A stretch of 64,000 nt of DNA from Varanus komodoensis (lineage: Eukaryota > Chordata > Lepidosauria > Squamata > Varanidae): NCBI RefSeq assembly GCF_004798865.1, contig NW_025335268.1, positions 113,489,741-113,553,740 of the forward strand, in the 5' to 3' direction. The notes beneath the pieces are model-generated. The model had not been told where the DNA came from. It did not search any database and saw only the letters and a list, made by a program, of their open reading frames with translations. Of this stretch, positions 10,865 to 20,890 are shown piece after piece (the stretch's first letter is position 1; each line of letters begins with the position of its first letter). Position numbers and translations under genes: made by a program.

Positions 10865-12345
10865 AGGGGAGATCCGCATGGGAGATTAGATGAGGCTGGG
10901 GACTGAGGGGCACAGATTAGAGTCACCCCCCTAGAAATCAAGGGTCTCCTCAGGGCACTGGACATTACACAGGTGCAGGGCCCTGATGGGTTACACCCGA
11001 GAGTACTTCAAGAGTTGGCAGGGGTTCTCTCACGCCCACTGGCCTCCATTTTTGAGGCCTCGTGGAGAACAGGAGCAGTTCCAGAGAACTGGAGGGTGGC
11101 ATCAGTTGTCCCAATTTTCAAAAAGGGTAGTAGAAGGGACATGGGGAATTGCAGGCTGGTTAGCCTTACGTCCATTGTAGGAAAAACAATGGAAAGGCTC
11201 ATAATAGAGAGAGATCTAGTGATGCTAGATAGGGAAGGGAGGCTGACAGCCACACAACACGGCTTCCGCAAAAACAGGTCCTGCCAGACAAACCTTGTGA
11301 AATTCTATGACAAGGTTTTGCGGTGGCTAGATGGAGGGGATACAGGGGATGTGGTTTATCTGGATTTTAGCAAGGCCTTTGACAAAGTGCCCCATGATAT
11401 CCTGGTTGAGAAACTGAGGAGTTTTGGGATAGACCAATGCACTGTCCGAGGTGAAGAGGTGAGCAGTCTGCTGATCAAATTCGCAGACGATACTAAAACC
11501 AGGGCAGTGGCCACAACTGAGGAGCAGGTACTCCAGATCCAAAAGGATCTGGACAGACTATGGAAGTGGGCAGGGGACAACAGGATGGTGTTCAATGTGG
11601 GTAAGTGCAAGGTCTTGCACTTGGGGCATAAGAATGGGTGTCATAAGTACAGGTTAGGGGACAAGTGGCTGGAGAGCAGCGCTTGTGAAAGGGACCTCAG
11701 GATGCTGGTTGACTGCAGGCTAAACAAGAATCAGCAGTGTGATGCAGTGCTCAAGAGTGTGATTGCCACCCTTGGATGCATAGCCAGAAGTGTGGCTTCT
11801 AGATCGAGAGAGGTATTACTACCATTCTATGCGACTCTGGTGTGTCTGCAACTGGAGTATTGTGCTCAGTTTTGGGCCCCTCATTACAGGAAGGATATAG
11901 CCAGGTTAGAGTCAGTGCAGCATAGGCCGGTTTGCAGGGAAAGCCGTATGAGGCAAGACTGAGGGAACTGGGTCTTTTCAGCCTGGAGAAGAGGAGACTC
12001 AGAGGGGATCTGTTGGCAACATACAGGTATGTGAGGGGGTGTCACACAGAGGTGGGTAGAGACCAGTACTCCCCTGCAGAGGGCAGGACGCGCTCCAGCA
12101 GAGCAAAGCTCAGGGAACCAAGGTTCAAGTTAGATGCCAGGAGGTACTTCCTGACAGTTAGGACCCCGAGGGTATTGAATGGGCTTCCATGGGAGGTGGT
12201 TGAGGCCCCATTGGTGAGGGAGTTCAAGGATAGGCTAGACATGCACATGGTGGGCACATGTCGTGAGTGGAGTCGGCTGAAGCCAGAGGTGAGACTAGAT
12301 GGCCTGGGAGACCCCTTCTGACTCACTCTGTTTCTATGTTTCTAA
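10865..12345 (+). mobile_element. CR1 LINE, copy 1 (5'-truncated, internally deleted)
   Basis: From gggagattagatgaggctgg onward this parallels CR1 copy 2 (minus strand, 38170-40090) almost line by line. It ends with actctgtttctatgtttcta, a CR1 3' terminus of the (TTTCTATG)n type. It lacks ORF1 and the endonuclease, as expected of a 5'-truncated CR1. No clear target duplication is seen, which is usual for CR1. Its closeness to copy 2 and to the 3' fragment at 25312 suggests one fairly young subfamily. Confidence 0.92.
10973..12321 (+). pseudogene. CR1 ORF2 reverse transcriptase with in-frame deletion
   Basis: A 329-codon open frame (10973-11962) holds, in order, the RT lead-in PGPDGLHPR-like block, SVVPIFKKGSRRDMGN, the palm box YLDFSKAFDKVPHD (residues 129-142), the FADDTK catalytic box (170-175), then KCKVLHLGHKNGCHKYRLGD and the C-terminal LEYCAQFWAPHYRKD. 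Around residue 158 (about 11445) roughly 75 codons present in copy 2 are missing, from WIRAWLTD through GPVLGPILFNLYINDME, without loss of frame. The protein would lack part of the palm. Shortly after FWAPHYRKD the reading passes to an overlapping frame (11932-12321) with [17 protein letters not shown] and PRVLNGLPWEVVEA, so one frameshift separates the CR1 C-terminus. Confidence 0.9.
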
Positions 12346-12592
12346 ATAACTAGTATGTTGCTGCCCTTTGATTTAAAAAAAAGCTACCTGTAGTAGTTGC
12401 TGTACTCTGCTTAATGGTACAGGAAGTCCTGGTATATGACACTTGAGGTATGTGGATTTCAGTAGCGAGATCCACATGTCCTGCTTCATGTATTACAGTT
12501 AAGTGAAGTCTGCTTTTTCAGGTGCTACTTGATGTAAAAACTTGACTGACATTGCATTAAAATCCCACTGAAAGCAATGTGCCTTAATTCTA

Positions 12593-12656
12593 AATAAAGA
12601 TCTTTCTGAACAGATAATAAATAATAATGAATAAATAATTCTGAATAAAGATCTTT
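12593..12656. repeat. 13-bp direct repeat flanking AT-rich insert
   Basis: aataaagatcttt occurs at 12593-12605 and 12644-12656, separated by 38 bases made mostly of aataa units. This could be the target duplication of a nearly vanished retroposon tail or simple slippage. Confidence 0.6.
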
Positions 12657-13550
12657 ACCTTTCTTTTAGCACAGATCTGCATGACTTGTAATTTACTGAA
12701 CTGAATAATGTCCCCATGTATTGTAGCCCACCTGGTAATACCACTGTCTTTACAGTTCCATGGGAGCAAAAACAGGCAAACTGCAAAGTTGTATAGGCAA
12801 GTGTGCTATATTCTCTTGGTTGTTGCAAGTTGTGGATGCCCATTCCAACATGTGGCAGTGAAGTGGCTATATACCAGCAGAGATTTTGTTTTCTGCACTG
12901 TACCATATTGTATATTTCTGATTCTATCAGTGCCTTGCTCACTGGCAAAATGCTATGGCATTAGTGCGATGATATCCAAACTATTGCTATTAATTGGGAG
13001 GATGACATAAATTAGCACACTGGGGAAAGTAACTTCCTTGCCCAGCAATTCTGCTTCAACCCGCTGCTTGAAGGCTCATCACAGCATGCATGCATCTTCT
13101 AAAGAGGAGACAATGGCCTGATAAGTGTTTCTCCTCTAACTATACATTATTAAAATGCACTCAGCTGGAGTAATATGTCAGAATCAGTTACATAAGAATT
13201 CATCAATCATTGTTTAATTTGGAAGAACGTGCAGCAGAAACGGGCTGACATGAAACCACATGTCATCAGATTTGATTGAAAAAGCATGCTGAAAAGACCA
13301 CAGGATTTTGTTTTCAATTGTTTGCGGGAGAGTGGGAGCTTGTCACATAGATGGATTTTTCTATAGAGACTTTATTTCCTAGAAAAGCAAAAAAACTTAT
13401 ACCAATACTTAACTCTTTCCTTAAATCCTCAAAGTCTTTAACCAAAAAATTTGCAAATTATGTAGTGGCACAGTTCCTACTACAAACAGATGCCATGTTG
13501 CCAATCTTCAGTGATGAATGCACCTTGGAAAGCAGCCCCTTCCATTAAGC

Positions 13551-13577
13551 TGGGCGGGGGGGGGGGGGGGGCCCCCC
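13551..13577. repeat. Poly-G run followed by poly-C
   Basis: A G run of about 16 or more bases is followed immediately by cccccc. It can fold as a hairpin or G-quadruplex and is a likely site of polymerase or assembly error. Confidence 0.85.
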
Positions 13578-15049
13578 GGAAAATGTACTGATGGAAGGCG
13601 CTGCTTGCTGAAGTATCAATTTAGCACAGTGGGGAGACAGGCAGCAGCAGGGAAGTAAACCAAGGGAAAGGGCTTCACAAGAAAGAGCAAGAAAGATATG
13701 CAGTTGTAGGTCTTACATGGGGAAATGGAAGAGACAGGAATGCCATTAAGGGAAGCTGTAGAATTAGCAAAGGAAACTTCAGGATAAACCATGAAGGGGT
13801 GGCAGTGTAGAGTAGCCTCTCCTTAACCTGGTGTTGTACCACAATTTCCAGGATACTGACTGAATCTGTAGTCCTACAAATTTGGAGGACACCAAGTTGG
13901 AAAGGGGGGAAGATTCGTTTCAGTTCTAGATCATTTTTCTACTCCTCTCCCATGGCTATAATGAATGACTAATGTCGCTTTTTTCCTTTCTCTCTCTCTC
14001 CTGGTGGATTAAAGAAAGAAAAATATGTACCTGCAGCACAGTGTCATTTTTCATATATTTGTTTGGTGACTTTCATGGTAAGCCCACAAACCTGGCTGGG
14101 GCTTCAGGACCCTTCCACCACATCAAAGTTCATTATAGCTAACTACACCACAAATAGCAGAAGTACAGAATAAGAAAGATTCTCTAACCCATATGCAGCT
14201 GTAGGACAGCAAGACCATCACAGGCAATTAATTCCTGGTGGTCCAATTGATTACACAGATTTTTAAGGAATAATAGTCAAATATCCTACTTCTAGGAATA
14301 AGATAGAGAGTCCCACATGCTGCCCACTTCTTGTTCAACACTCTTGCTATTATTTTGCTATACCCTAGACTGTGCTTTAAGATATTCTCCTTTACTTCAT
14401 TTTCTATAGCCTTTGTTTTCTTGGGGTGGGGGTGAGATCAGTTTTATTCCCTTGTCTTCCTTTCATTTGGCAACAGCTGACTCTGGCAGCAAGCCGAAAA
14501 CATGGTAAATGACAAATCACTACCAGATGAAGCCCTGTGAGCATTTCCTCCAGCCACAGAAAACTGGGAGGCCCAATCAAGTTGCTGAAGTGTCAGAGAA
14601 TCATACTGAGTTCAGCCGTAACAAGTTCTTCTTGCTTTTGTTTTGTGAGACTGCCTAATGTGCATATAAAAATCCTAGTTGTTACTTCAATGCAAGAAAA
14701 CCAAGGGAATGGCCACCCAGTTATACTACCATCCATTGCACAGTAATGCCCTTAATTATAAGATTGCATTGTGTACAAACTAGTTTGAAGTAAAAACAAA
14801 AAAATGAAAATGAAGGGCTTCTGAACAGTTCCAAACTGGAAAATATGAAGTTATCACACAGCTGATCTGCATCTTCCAGGATTTCCTTAGACAGATAATA
14901 GTATTAGATTTATCACAGGATAATTGTACTTATGTGATACTTGGCTATGCAGTAAACATCAATGATGGCACACTTGTCAGAGGTACTTTCACCAGTACTA
15001 TCTGGATTATTTAAAAGTAACCTCTGACCAGGTGACCTCCAGATGGGTT

Positions 15050-15690
15050 TAGTATAACTCTCATCAATGGGCCAGGATGGAACTGAATTGTCTAAAACTT
15101 ATGGAGGGTACCAGGGTAGGGAAGGCTGACAAAGAGTTGCCATACTTTTTAAAGTGCTTAACAAACTCTAAGACAGAGTACTTTGACAAAACTTAGGTGT
15201 TTGTTGGTGAACTGTAGCAAAAGGACAGGGAAGAAGTCACCAAGGTAATGCCTCTGGAGAAAGTATTCCACAACTGGGTTACCATCACTGAGAAGGGTCT
15301 CTCTCTGCTAGCAATCTTCTTCAATCAGGACCTTCACTGTAGATGTTAATGTATGGTCAATACATCAAGAAAAAGCTGAGCCTTCAAGAAACCTGTTCTA
15401 AGCCATGATGGGCTTTAAAGTTCAATCCTAGTACTTGGAACTGGGGCTAGAAACAGGCCAGGACCTAGTGCAATTGACATAATTCTATGAAATGATCACA
15501 ATGCCATGGCCAAGAAACTAACAGTCATTACTTTGCTAACTGGAGTTTCTGAATAGTCTTCAGGGCCAGTTCCATTTTTGGAACATTTCCCAGTAATCTA
15601 ACTTGCAGGTTATCACAACAGGGTTTATTGAAGCCAGGATAACTACTGGGAGTGCCTGAAGCATCCTTCTGTGTAGTCACAACTAAACTG
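15050..15690 (-). mobile_element. L2-type LINE fragment, RT C-terminal region
   Basis: The minus-strand reading of 15390-15470 gives residues close to the L2 block 'QLHWLPV…QFKVLVLTFKAL' (seen as QFQVLGLNFKAHHGLE). The stretch at 15540-15670 corresponds to the upstream 'LDYCNALY…KTVRKLQ' block, with matching DNA at 36825-36900. Heavily diverged and without a long frame, so this is an old copy. Ends are approximate. Confidence 0.6.
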
Positions 15691-15880
15691 AAGCTCTCCC
15701 TTCCTCAGGCTGTGTGATTGGCCCAGTGTCTGTCTGCCATCTAGTCATACACATACTGAAGCTTCAGACAAGGATCCAATTTCCCAGGTGAAATTTCTAA
15801 TAGCCAATGCAAATCTATATAAATATAATCTGCTGCTGTTGGCTTTTACTGTTGTTCAGTTTTGTTTTTCTGATAAAAGT
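15691..15880. other. Spacer between L2 fragment and DIRS copy 1
   Basis: No recognisable feature. Confidence 0.3.
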
Positions 15881-16228
15881 CAGGTTGCATAATTGTAACT
15901 GTCATTCTTCGAGTGGTCATCTGTGCATTCACACATATGGGTTCTCCACCTGCACAGTGTCTATGTTTGGGAATATTCTTCTAGCTAAGCCTAGAAATTT
16001 TGGTAGGAGCCCCGCCCCCTTCCCCCTTAATATAAATAGCCAGGCTCCCACCATTTTCTCAGTCTATATGGAGGCCAACATTTTCCCTTCGGACCCTAAC
16101 TTTCCTACTGCTAGGTGAAGGGCAGGTAAGAGAAAAGACCACTGACACCAATGTGGGGCTGCTGGGTGGATTGTGTGAATGCACAGATGACCACTTGAAG
16201 AATGACAGTAACAGGTAGGCAACCTGAC
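15881..16228. repeat. DIRS terminal and internal complementary arms, copy 1
   Basis: The left arm (15881-15945) includes ctgtgcattcacacatatgg. The right arm (16172-16228) includes its inverse, tgtgtgaatgcacagatgac, and ends acaggtaggcaacctgac, matching the inverted start caggttgca. The core between them contains a GC-rich block and ataaatag-type TATA sequence near 16010-16040. Just outside the right arm a direct echo of the motif (ctgtgcatcacaaatatggg) follows at about 16245. This is the inverted-arm arrangement DIRS elements use in place of LTRs. Confidence 0.8.
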
Positions 16229-17107
16229 TTTCTTCTTCATGATCTCTGTGCATCACAAATATGGGTGCTAGCGAGCTTACCAATGAAAGGTGGTGGGATG
16301 TGTCATCACTGAAGGAGGGATGATAGAACAGCATGGCCGAAGGAAGTCTTGTCTGGCCTTTACATCGAGCCAGTAATGGTGACCAAATGTGGATGGTGTC
16401 GACCATGTAGTTGCTCTGCACAGCATATCTAATGGTATGCCTGCATGCAGAGTGGTTGATGTCGATATTGCCCTGGTAGAATGGGCTTTGGATCAGTCTG
16501 GCAAGTCCAAGTTTGCTAGTTGGCACACTAGCTTGATTGTCTTGATGAGCCAATATGCTAAGCCTTATGGACTGATTGGCTCACCCTTGTAAGAGTAAAC
16601 ATATTTGATAAATAGACTTTTAGTCTTGCAGATCGATTCTGCGCAGGATTGATAAAATGCTAATGCTCTTCAGACATCCAATGGGTGAAGAGTCCTTTTG
16701 ATGTTTTTAGTGCCAGGATGCAATGCTGCTGGTAGGATGGTTTGGATTCAATGGTCCAAGTCAGTACTTGTGGCCATGCCACAGGGGGACGTCTTACAAA
16801 ATTGAGGTGTAGCGCTTTCACTTTTCTCTGGGATTTTAGATTTGGAATGTTGGATAGTGCAGGAGCTTGTGATCGGAGAGGGTTTAAGATAGTAATTGTG
16901 GCCATTAAATGATCAGCCACGCTGTCAGGCAAAGCCTTTGAATGTCAGGGTGCAGTATCTTCCCTTCCACCTGGGACAGCAAATTTGGAATGTTGAGTAG
17001 GTGTAGGAACATGTGATTGGAGAGTTCTAGCAGGGACAGAAAACAGAGCTGCCTGGACCACCATGGCATTCGGAAGATGCAACAAGTTTTTTGTTCTCAT
17101 TTTGGCA

Positions 17108-17180
17108 ATATTATTATTATTAGAACATTTCTATGCCGCCCCTTGCCGAAGCCTCGGGGCGGCTTACAACACAATAGTCG
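17108..17180 (-). mobile_element. L2-type 3' tail inserted in DIRS copy 1
   Basis: A (TTA)n run is followed by ctatgccgccccttgccgaa and ggggcggcttacaac. This is the reverse complement of the L2 3' end seen intact at 55115-55199. It is probably a strongly 5'-truncated L2 insertion about 75 bases long. The target duplication is not clear. Confidence 0.65.
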
Positions 17181-17849
17181 TTGTAATCAATGGGAACATT
17201 GGAAAGCAATAGAAGAGGGCTCCCATCCATGGAATGGGAAAGGAAGTTGTTGCCAATTCCCAGACAGTTGTTGCCAAATCCCACTCTGGAGCACTAGTTG
17301 CTGCATGCAGCACTCTCCTCCATGGCAAAGAGGTCTGTGGACAGCATGCCGCATATAGCAAAGATGTCATTTCTGACCTCTGCATTCAGTTTCCACTCAT
17401 GCATCTGAAATGGGGTCCAGCTGAGCATATCTGCTGTCCTATTGTGTATGCCTGCCATATGGATTGACTACAAGGGAAATATTGTGGTAGATGCACCAGT
17501 TTCATATTCATAGAGTCAAGCATGTTACACAGATCAATTTTGTTCCACCCTGTTTGTTGATACAAAACATGGACGTATTATTGTCTGATACTATTTGGCT
17601 ATATTTCCCGACCAACAGCTTTTGTAAGGAAATAAATCCTTTGTGGACTGCAAGGAGTTCTAAATTATTAATGTGCAGACTCCTTTTGGATGTGGTCCAT
17701 GTCCCCTGAGTCTGGTATCGATTGCACTGAGCACCCCAACAGGTAAGTGACACATATGTAGTGAGTTGCTGTCAGTTCAGGCAGCAAGAAAGGCAGTCCT
17801 TCTTTTAGGTTCGGTTCATACGTCCAACAGGCCAGACTTGCTCTTTTTC

Positions 17850-18260
17850 AGCATCCAGGGCATGGGCAGTGGACTAGTGGATGGAAGCACCTAGGCAACC
17901 AGAGTGCAGCACAAGGGTCAGTCCAGAAGCAGAGCTGAAAAAAGTCCAAAGGTCAGAGCTGGGAGTTGAAGCACAAGGCAGAGTTTGTTTGGGATGCAAG
18001 CATGGTCAGATAAGGCAGGAGTAAGGAAGCTGAGAAGATAAGTCACAAGTACCTTGAGGGCTAGAGCAAGGCAGGAGCAAGATCATGAGCAGAGTTCCAG
18101 GAGCAAAGTCCAAGAGTCCACAAACCAGGAGCACTTCAGCAACTCAGGAAGCCTTTGTTGACAAGGCAACTTCTGGGGAGAAGAGCCAGTTCTTATATAG
18201 CATTTTCCCCAGGGCTCCCAGGTAGAGCTCATGAGAGCCCTGGTAGCCGCAGTAGATTGG
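17850..18260 (-). mobile_element. LTR-like fragment of uncertain family (fossil)
   Basis: Read on the minus strand there is a TATA-type box (tatataagaactgg, about 18190-18200) followed by a C/T-rich run with repeated 'ctcctg…' and 'gcttc' units. This is the texture of squamate Gypsy-type LTRs. No terminal dinucleotides or duplications could be fixed, so both the LTR nature and the ends are tentative. It lies between DIRS copy 1 and the retroviral env relic. Confidence 0.35.
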
Positions 18261-19745
18261 GGTTAAGTAAGTAAAACCCCCACTTTTTCACTACTGATTC
18301 TTATTTTCAACTAGCAGAACAAGGGACGGGACTGGTATGTGTGTGGAAATTTGGCTCGGGGCAACACTTGGGTGTGAGCCAATGTCTAGCCCTTGTGGTA
18401 CAGTTTGAGGGCACTTGGCAGCTTCTGAATCGCACTGGAGAAATATTAATCAAAGAGCTGCTCATAACAGTTCTGCAGTATGGATACAGTGGGAGCTGGG
18501 AAGCACTGCGCATTGCCTTCCTCACATGGACCCCTCCCCCGCTACATACTGGGTTTGTGGGCAGAAAGCCTTCTCGAGCTTCCCTCAGGAAGGACAGGGC
18601 ATATGCCCTATTGGACACATTGTCCCCCACGTTTGGATTACGAAGGAGCTGCCCCAGGGACATCTCCATAATAAAAGAACTGCAGACCAGAAGACTGTAA
18701 AAGCTTTAGCCAAGTCTGGACAGTTCAGCTCTATTTTGAGAGATATTCTCACCCCCACTGGGGCCTATACCAACCATTGGGACATAGTGCTATTAGCATT
18801 GGTGCTGTCAGTGCTCTTAAATGAAAGAACTGGGGAACTCTCAGACATCATACATGATCTGGCAGAACTCCGCCAACTCTCTATTCAAAAGAGGTGGGCT
18901 CTCGATTAATTACTGGCCAGCCAAGGCAGAGCCTGTACTCTCATTAATGCAGAATGTTGTTCATTTGTTGAAGATAAATCTATCTTTAGAAAACCACATC
19001 AAGAAACTTGATGAATTGCAGCCAGCCCTCAATGCTATTTTCACTAGTGAAAACGGTTTGGGAACATTGTTTTAACGGTTCTCCATTTGGGGATGGGTGC
19101 AGAAACTTGTAAGCTTTCTTATCTCGTGTGCCATCCTCCTTATTTTTGTTTGTTGTTGCTGGCAATGTCTGCCAACTATTCTCCTCTTTGGAGCTTCTCT
19201 GTGCAAACGCCCTTCCCCTGCTCCAACATTCCACTACAATAATGATGGAACTACTGCTAAGGTTCTATTGTCTTATTGCCCAAATCAAGAGGAATCTGTC
19301 TTTTAATAAGAAGATTCCTTTGAAGGGGGGAAACTGTTACCAAGAACACTCCCTTTCACCCCGCTTAGGCTAACCCAAGGAAGACCACTTAGCCAGAGAG
19401 CTGCAGCCATGTTGTATTTCCTGTCTGGGATAAGGGGGGGGGGAGGGACAGAGAGTAGTGAACCCTGTGTGAACTCCTGGGACAGGACAACTGGATGTCA
19501 AAGAGGGCAAGTGGGGAGAATCCTTGGTGCCTGGGATTGGTTGGAATCTCAATAAAAGTAGCAAAATGCATTATAAATTACTAATACGTGAGAAACATAA
19601 AGCAGGTGTGAATAGTTTAGAGATAATTAGCAGACACATGAGAAGAGGAGTCTTTGGAAAAATAAAGAGTTTTCTGTAAATTAACAAACAGAACAAAGAA
19701 TAAAAGGGAAATGAATTTACTTTGTATCCATACATCATATTTATG

Positions 19746-19863
19746 ATGTAGGGCAGTAATAGCAAACCTTTTAGAGACCGAGTGCCCAAACAGCAACCCA
19801 AAATTCACTTATTTATCGCAAAGTGCCAACACTACAATAAAACCTGAAAACAGTCAGTCTAAG

Positions 19864-19905
<42 letters not shown>

Positions 19906-20144
19906 TTTGCAGTGCACTGACCTGCCATGCAAAAGCTCGAACAAGTCATGGCTAATGTGTCGTGGCTTGTGACATCATCACCTGGCACCACTTTCTGAGC
20001 AAGTGCATGGCCCCTGTGTATGCTGTTATCCAATGCTCAGCTGCTGGGGCAATACTGGGGCGACTTGGCTCGTGTGCCAACAGAGAGGGCTTTGCATGCC
20101 CACTGTGGCACGCGTGCCATAGGTTCACCACCATTGACGTAGGG
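19746..20144 (+). mobile_element. hAT-type MITE in the LTR
   Basis: The body (19754-20136, 383 bp) runs from cagtaatagcaaacctttta to ccataggttcaccaccattg. The ends are imperfect inverted repeats (consensus-like cagtgatggcgaacctt). It is flanked by atgtaggg and acgtaggg, an 8-bp target duplication with one mismatch, as hAT transposase makes. It carries an internal (TA)n run. The family is a common squamate one recognisable by 'gagaccgagtgcccaaa'. It codes for no transposase. Confidence 0.85.
19865..19903 (+). repeat. (TA)n microsatellite
   Basis: About 19 ta units inside the hAT MITE. Confidence 0.95.
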
Positions 20145-20321
20145 TATAAAATGTATGTTCTCTGTACCTCTTTTGAGACTCTGATTTGGGAAGCATCTCC
20201 TCTCTGTCTCTGTTTATTCTAATAGTGCACTAGAATAAAACTGCTTTTAGCTCTAAGTCTCATCTCAGGCTCTGTTTGGCCTGGGTTTGCTCTAGCTGTT
20301 GACTGGCTGAGTTTGGTAACA

Positions 20322-20544
20322 AGGCTGAGAGGGGTTTTCCATCTCTGTTTTAAGGCAGCCTTTCCCAACCCTCCAGATGGTTTAGACTGTATATCATATG
20401 ATACCGGTCCATTCATCCATTCCATAAAATTCATTATTTCAGCTTTTGCGGAGACTAACAAAGATAAGGGAGACCTATCAGAAGAGTGGCATATACAACC
20501 AGATACCTCTTCACAGTTTGGAATGTGTGTCTTCGGTGGAAAAG
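20322..20544. other. Spacer with possible MITE remnant
   Basis: Bases 20346-20400 (ctttcccaaccctccagatg) resemble the left end of the 'ccctccagatgttttggacta' MITE family. The rest, up to DIRS copy 2, is unclassified. Confidence 0.35.
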
Positions 20545-20890
20545 GCAGGTTGCTTACCTGTAACTGTCATTTTTGAGTGGTCGTCTGTGCATTCACACAT
20601 ATGGGTTTGCCACAGAGAACAAGGCCTCGATTGGAGAAAAACTTCCAAAGCTCAGCACCAAGGAGTGGGCAAGAGCCCAGTCCACCCCCTGTGCTCCTGC
20701 CCAGTCCCTCTGTTGCCTGAAGTCCATGCTGTCCCATGCGTGCAAGGGATCCGAAGAACCTGTGAAGGATATAGAGGTGTCTGTGCCCTGCCCAGGGCAG
20801 CATGCTGATGATAGCCAGCAGGGCAGAGGCAGGTTATGTGAATGCACAGATGACCACTCAAAGAACAACAATTACAGGTAAGCAACCTGC
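20545..20890. repeat. DIRS terminal and internal complementary arms, copy 2
   Basis: The left arm (20545-20606) reads caggttgcttacctgtaact … ctgtgcattcacacatatgg. The right arm (20835-20890) reads tatgtgaatgcacagatgac … acaggtaagcaacctg. The core between them (about 228 bases) is almost the same length as in copy 1 (about 225) but has unrelated sequence. Confidence 0.82.

Larger units (their letters stand above)
12346..15049. other. Unclassified non-coding stretch
   Basis: No gene seen. It holds a 13-bp direct repeat around an AT-rich spacer (12593-12656), a G/C homopolymer hairpin (13551-13577) and a possible 'ggtgtt…cctacaaatttggaggac' MITE remnant near 13825-13895. The part at 13140-13340 is non-repetitive and AT-rich and looks like a conserved non-coding element; that is a guess from appearance. 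Confidence 0.4.
15881..17815 (-). mobile_element. DIRS tyrosine-recombinase retrotransposon, copy 1 (fossil)
   Basis: Minus-strand order, from high to low coordinates: an RNase H segment (about 17815-17508, with SLHINNLELLAVHKGF and NTSMFCINKQGGT), then tyrosine-recombinase-like sequence (about 17000-16400), then an inverted arm (16228-16172), a core of about 225 bases, and the matching terminal arm (15945-15881). This fits the DIRS plan RT/RH-YR-internal complementary region-terminal repeat. Gag and most of RT are absent, so only the 3' part remains. It is broken by several changes. An L2-type tail lies inside at about 17108-17180. It is more diverged than copy 2, so likely older. Confidence 0.8.
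18300..20321 (+). mobile_element. Endogenous retrovirus relic: env and 3' LTR (fossil)
   Basis: Surface-subunit-like sequence (about 18340-18700) leads into a transmembrane-subunit region. The latter has an immunosuppressive-domain-like stretch around 18870-18910 and a CX6CC-type cysteine cluster close behind (about 18930-18970), then a hydrophobic membrane span near 19100-19170. This points to a gamma/alpha-type envelope. A purine-rich tract (gaaggggggaaac) directly precedes the LTR. Gag, pol and the 5' LTR are not in the window, so the copy is 5'-truncated. Env is broken in several places. The LTR carries a later hAT MITE, which argues against a very recent age. Confidence 0.8.
19335..20321 (+). 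mobile_element. Retroviral 3' LTR interrupted by a MITE
   Basis: It begins tgttacc and ends ggtaaca, perfect inverted terminal heptamers. Without the 383-bp MITE and its duplicated 8 bases the LTR is about 596 bp. A TATA-like tataaaatg lies at about 20146, and an aataaa signal sits at about 20235, followed by a T/G-rich stretch before the end. No second copy of the LTR is seen in this window, so no age can be drawn from LTR divergence. Confidence 0.82.

Noticed and set aside
17850-18260. Assigning the LTR-like fragment to the env relic as its other LTR
   Set aside because: Orientation is opposite and the sequence does not resemble the LTR at 19335-20321.
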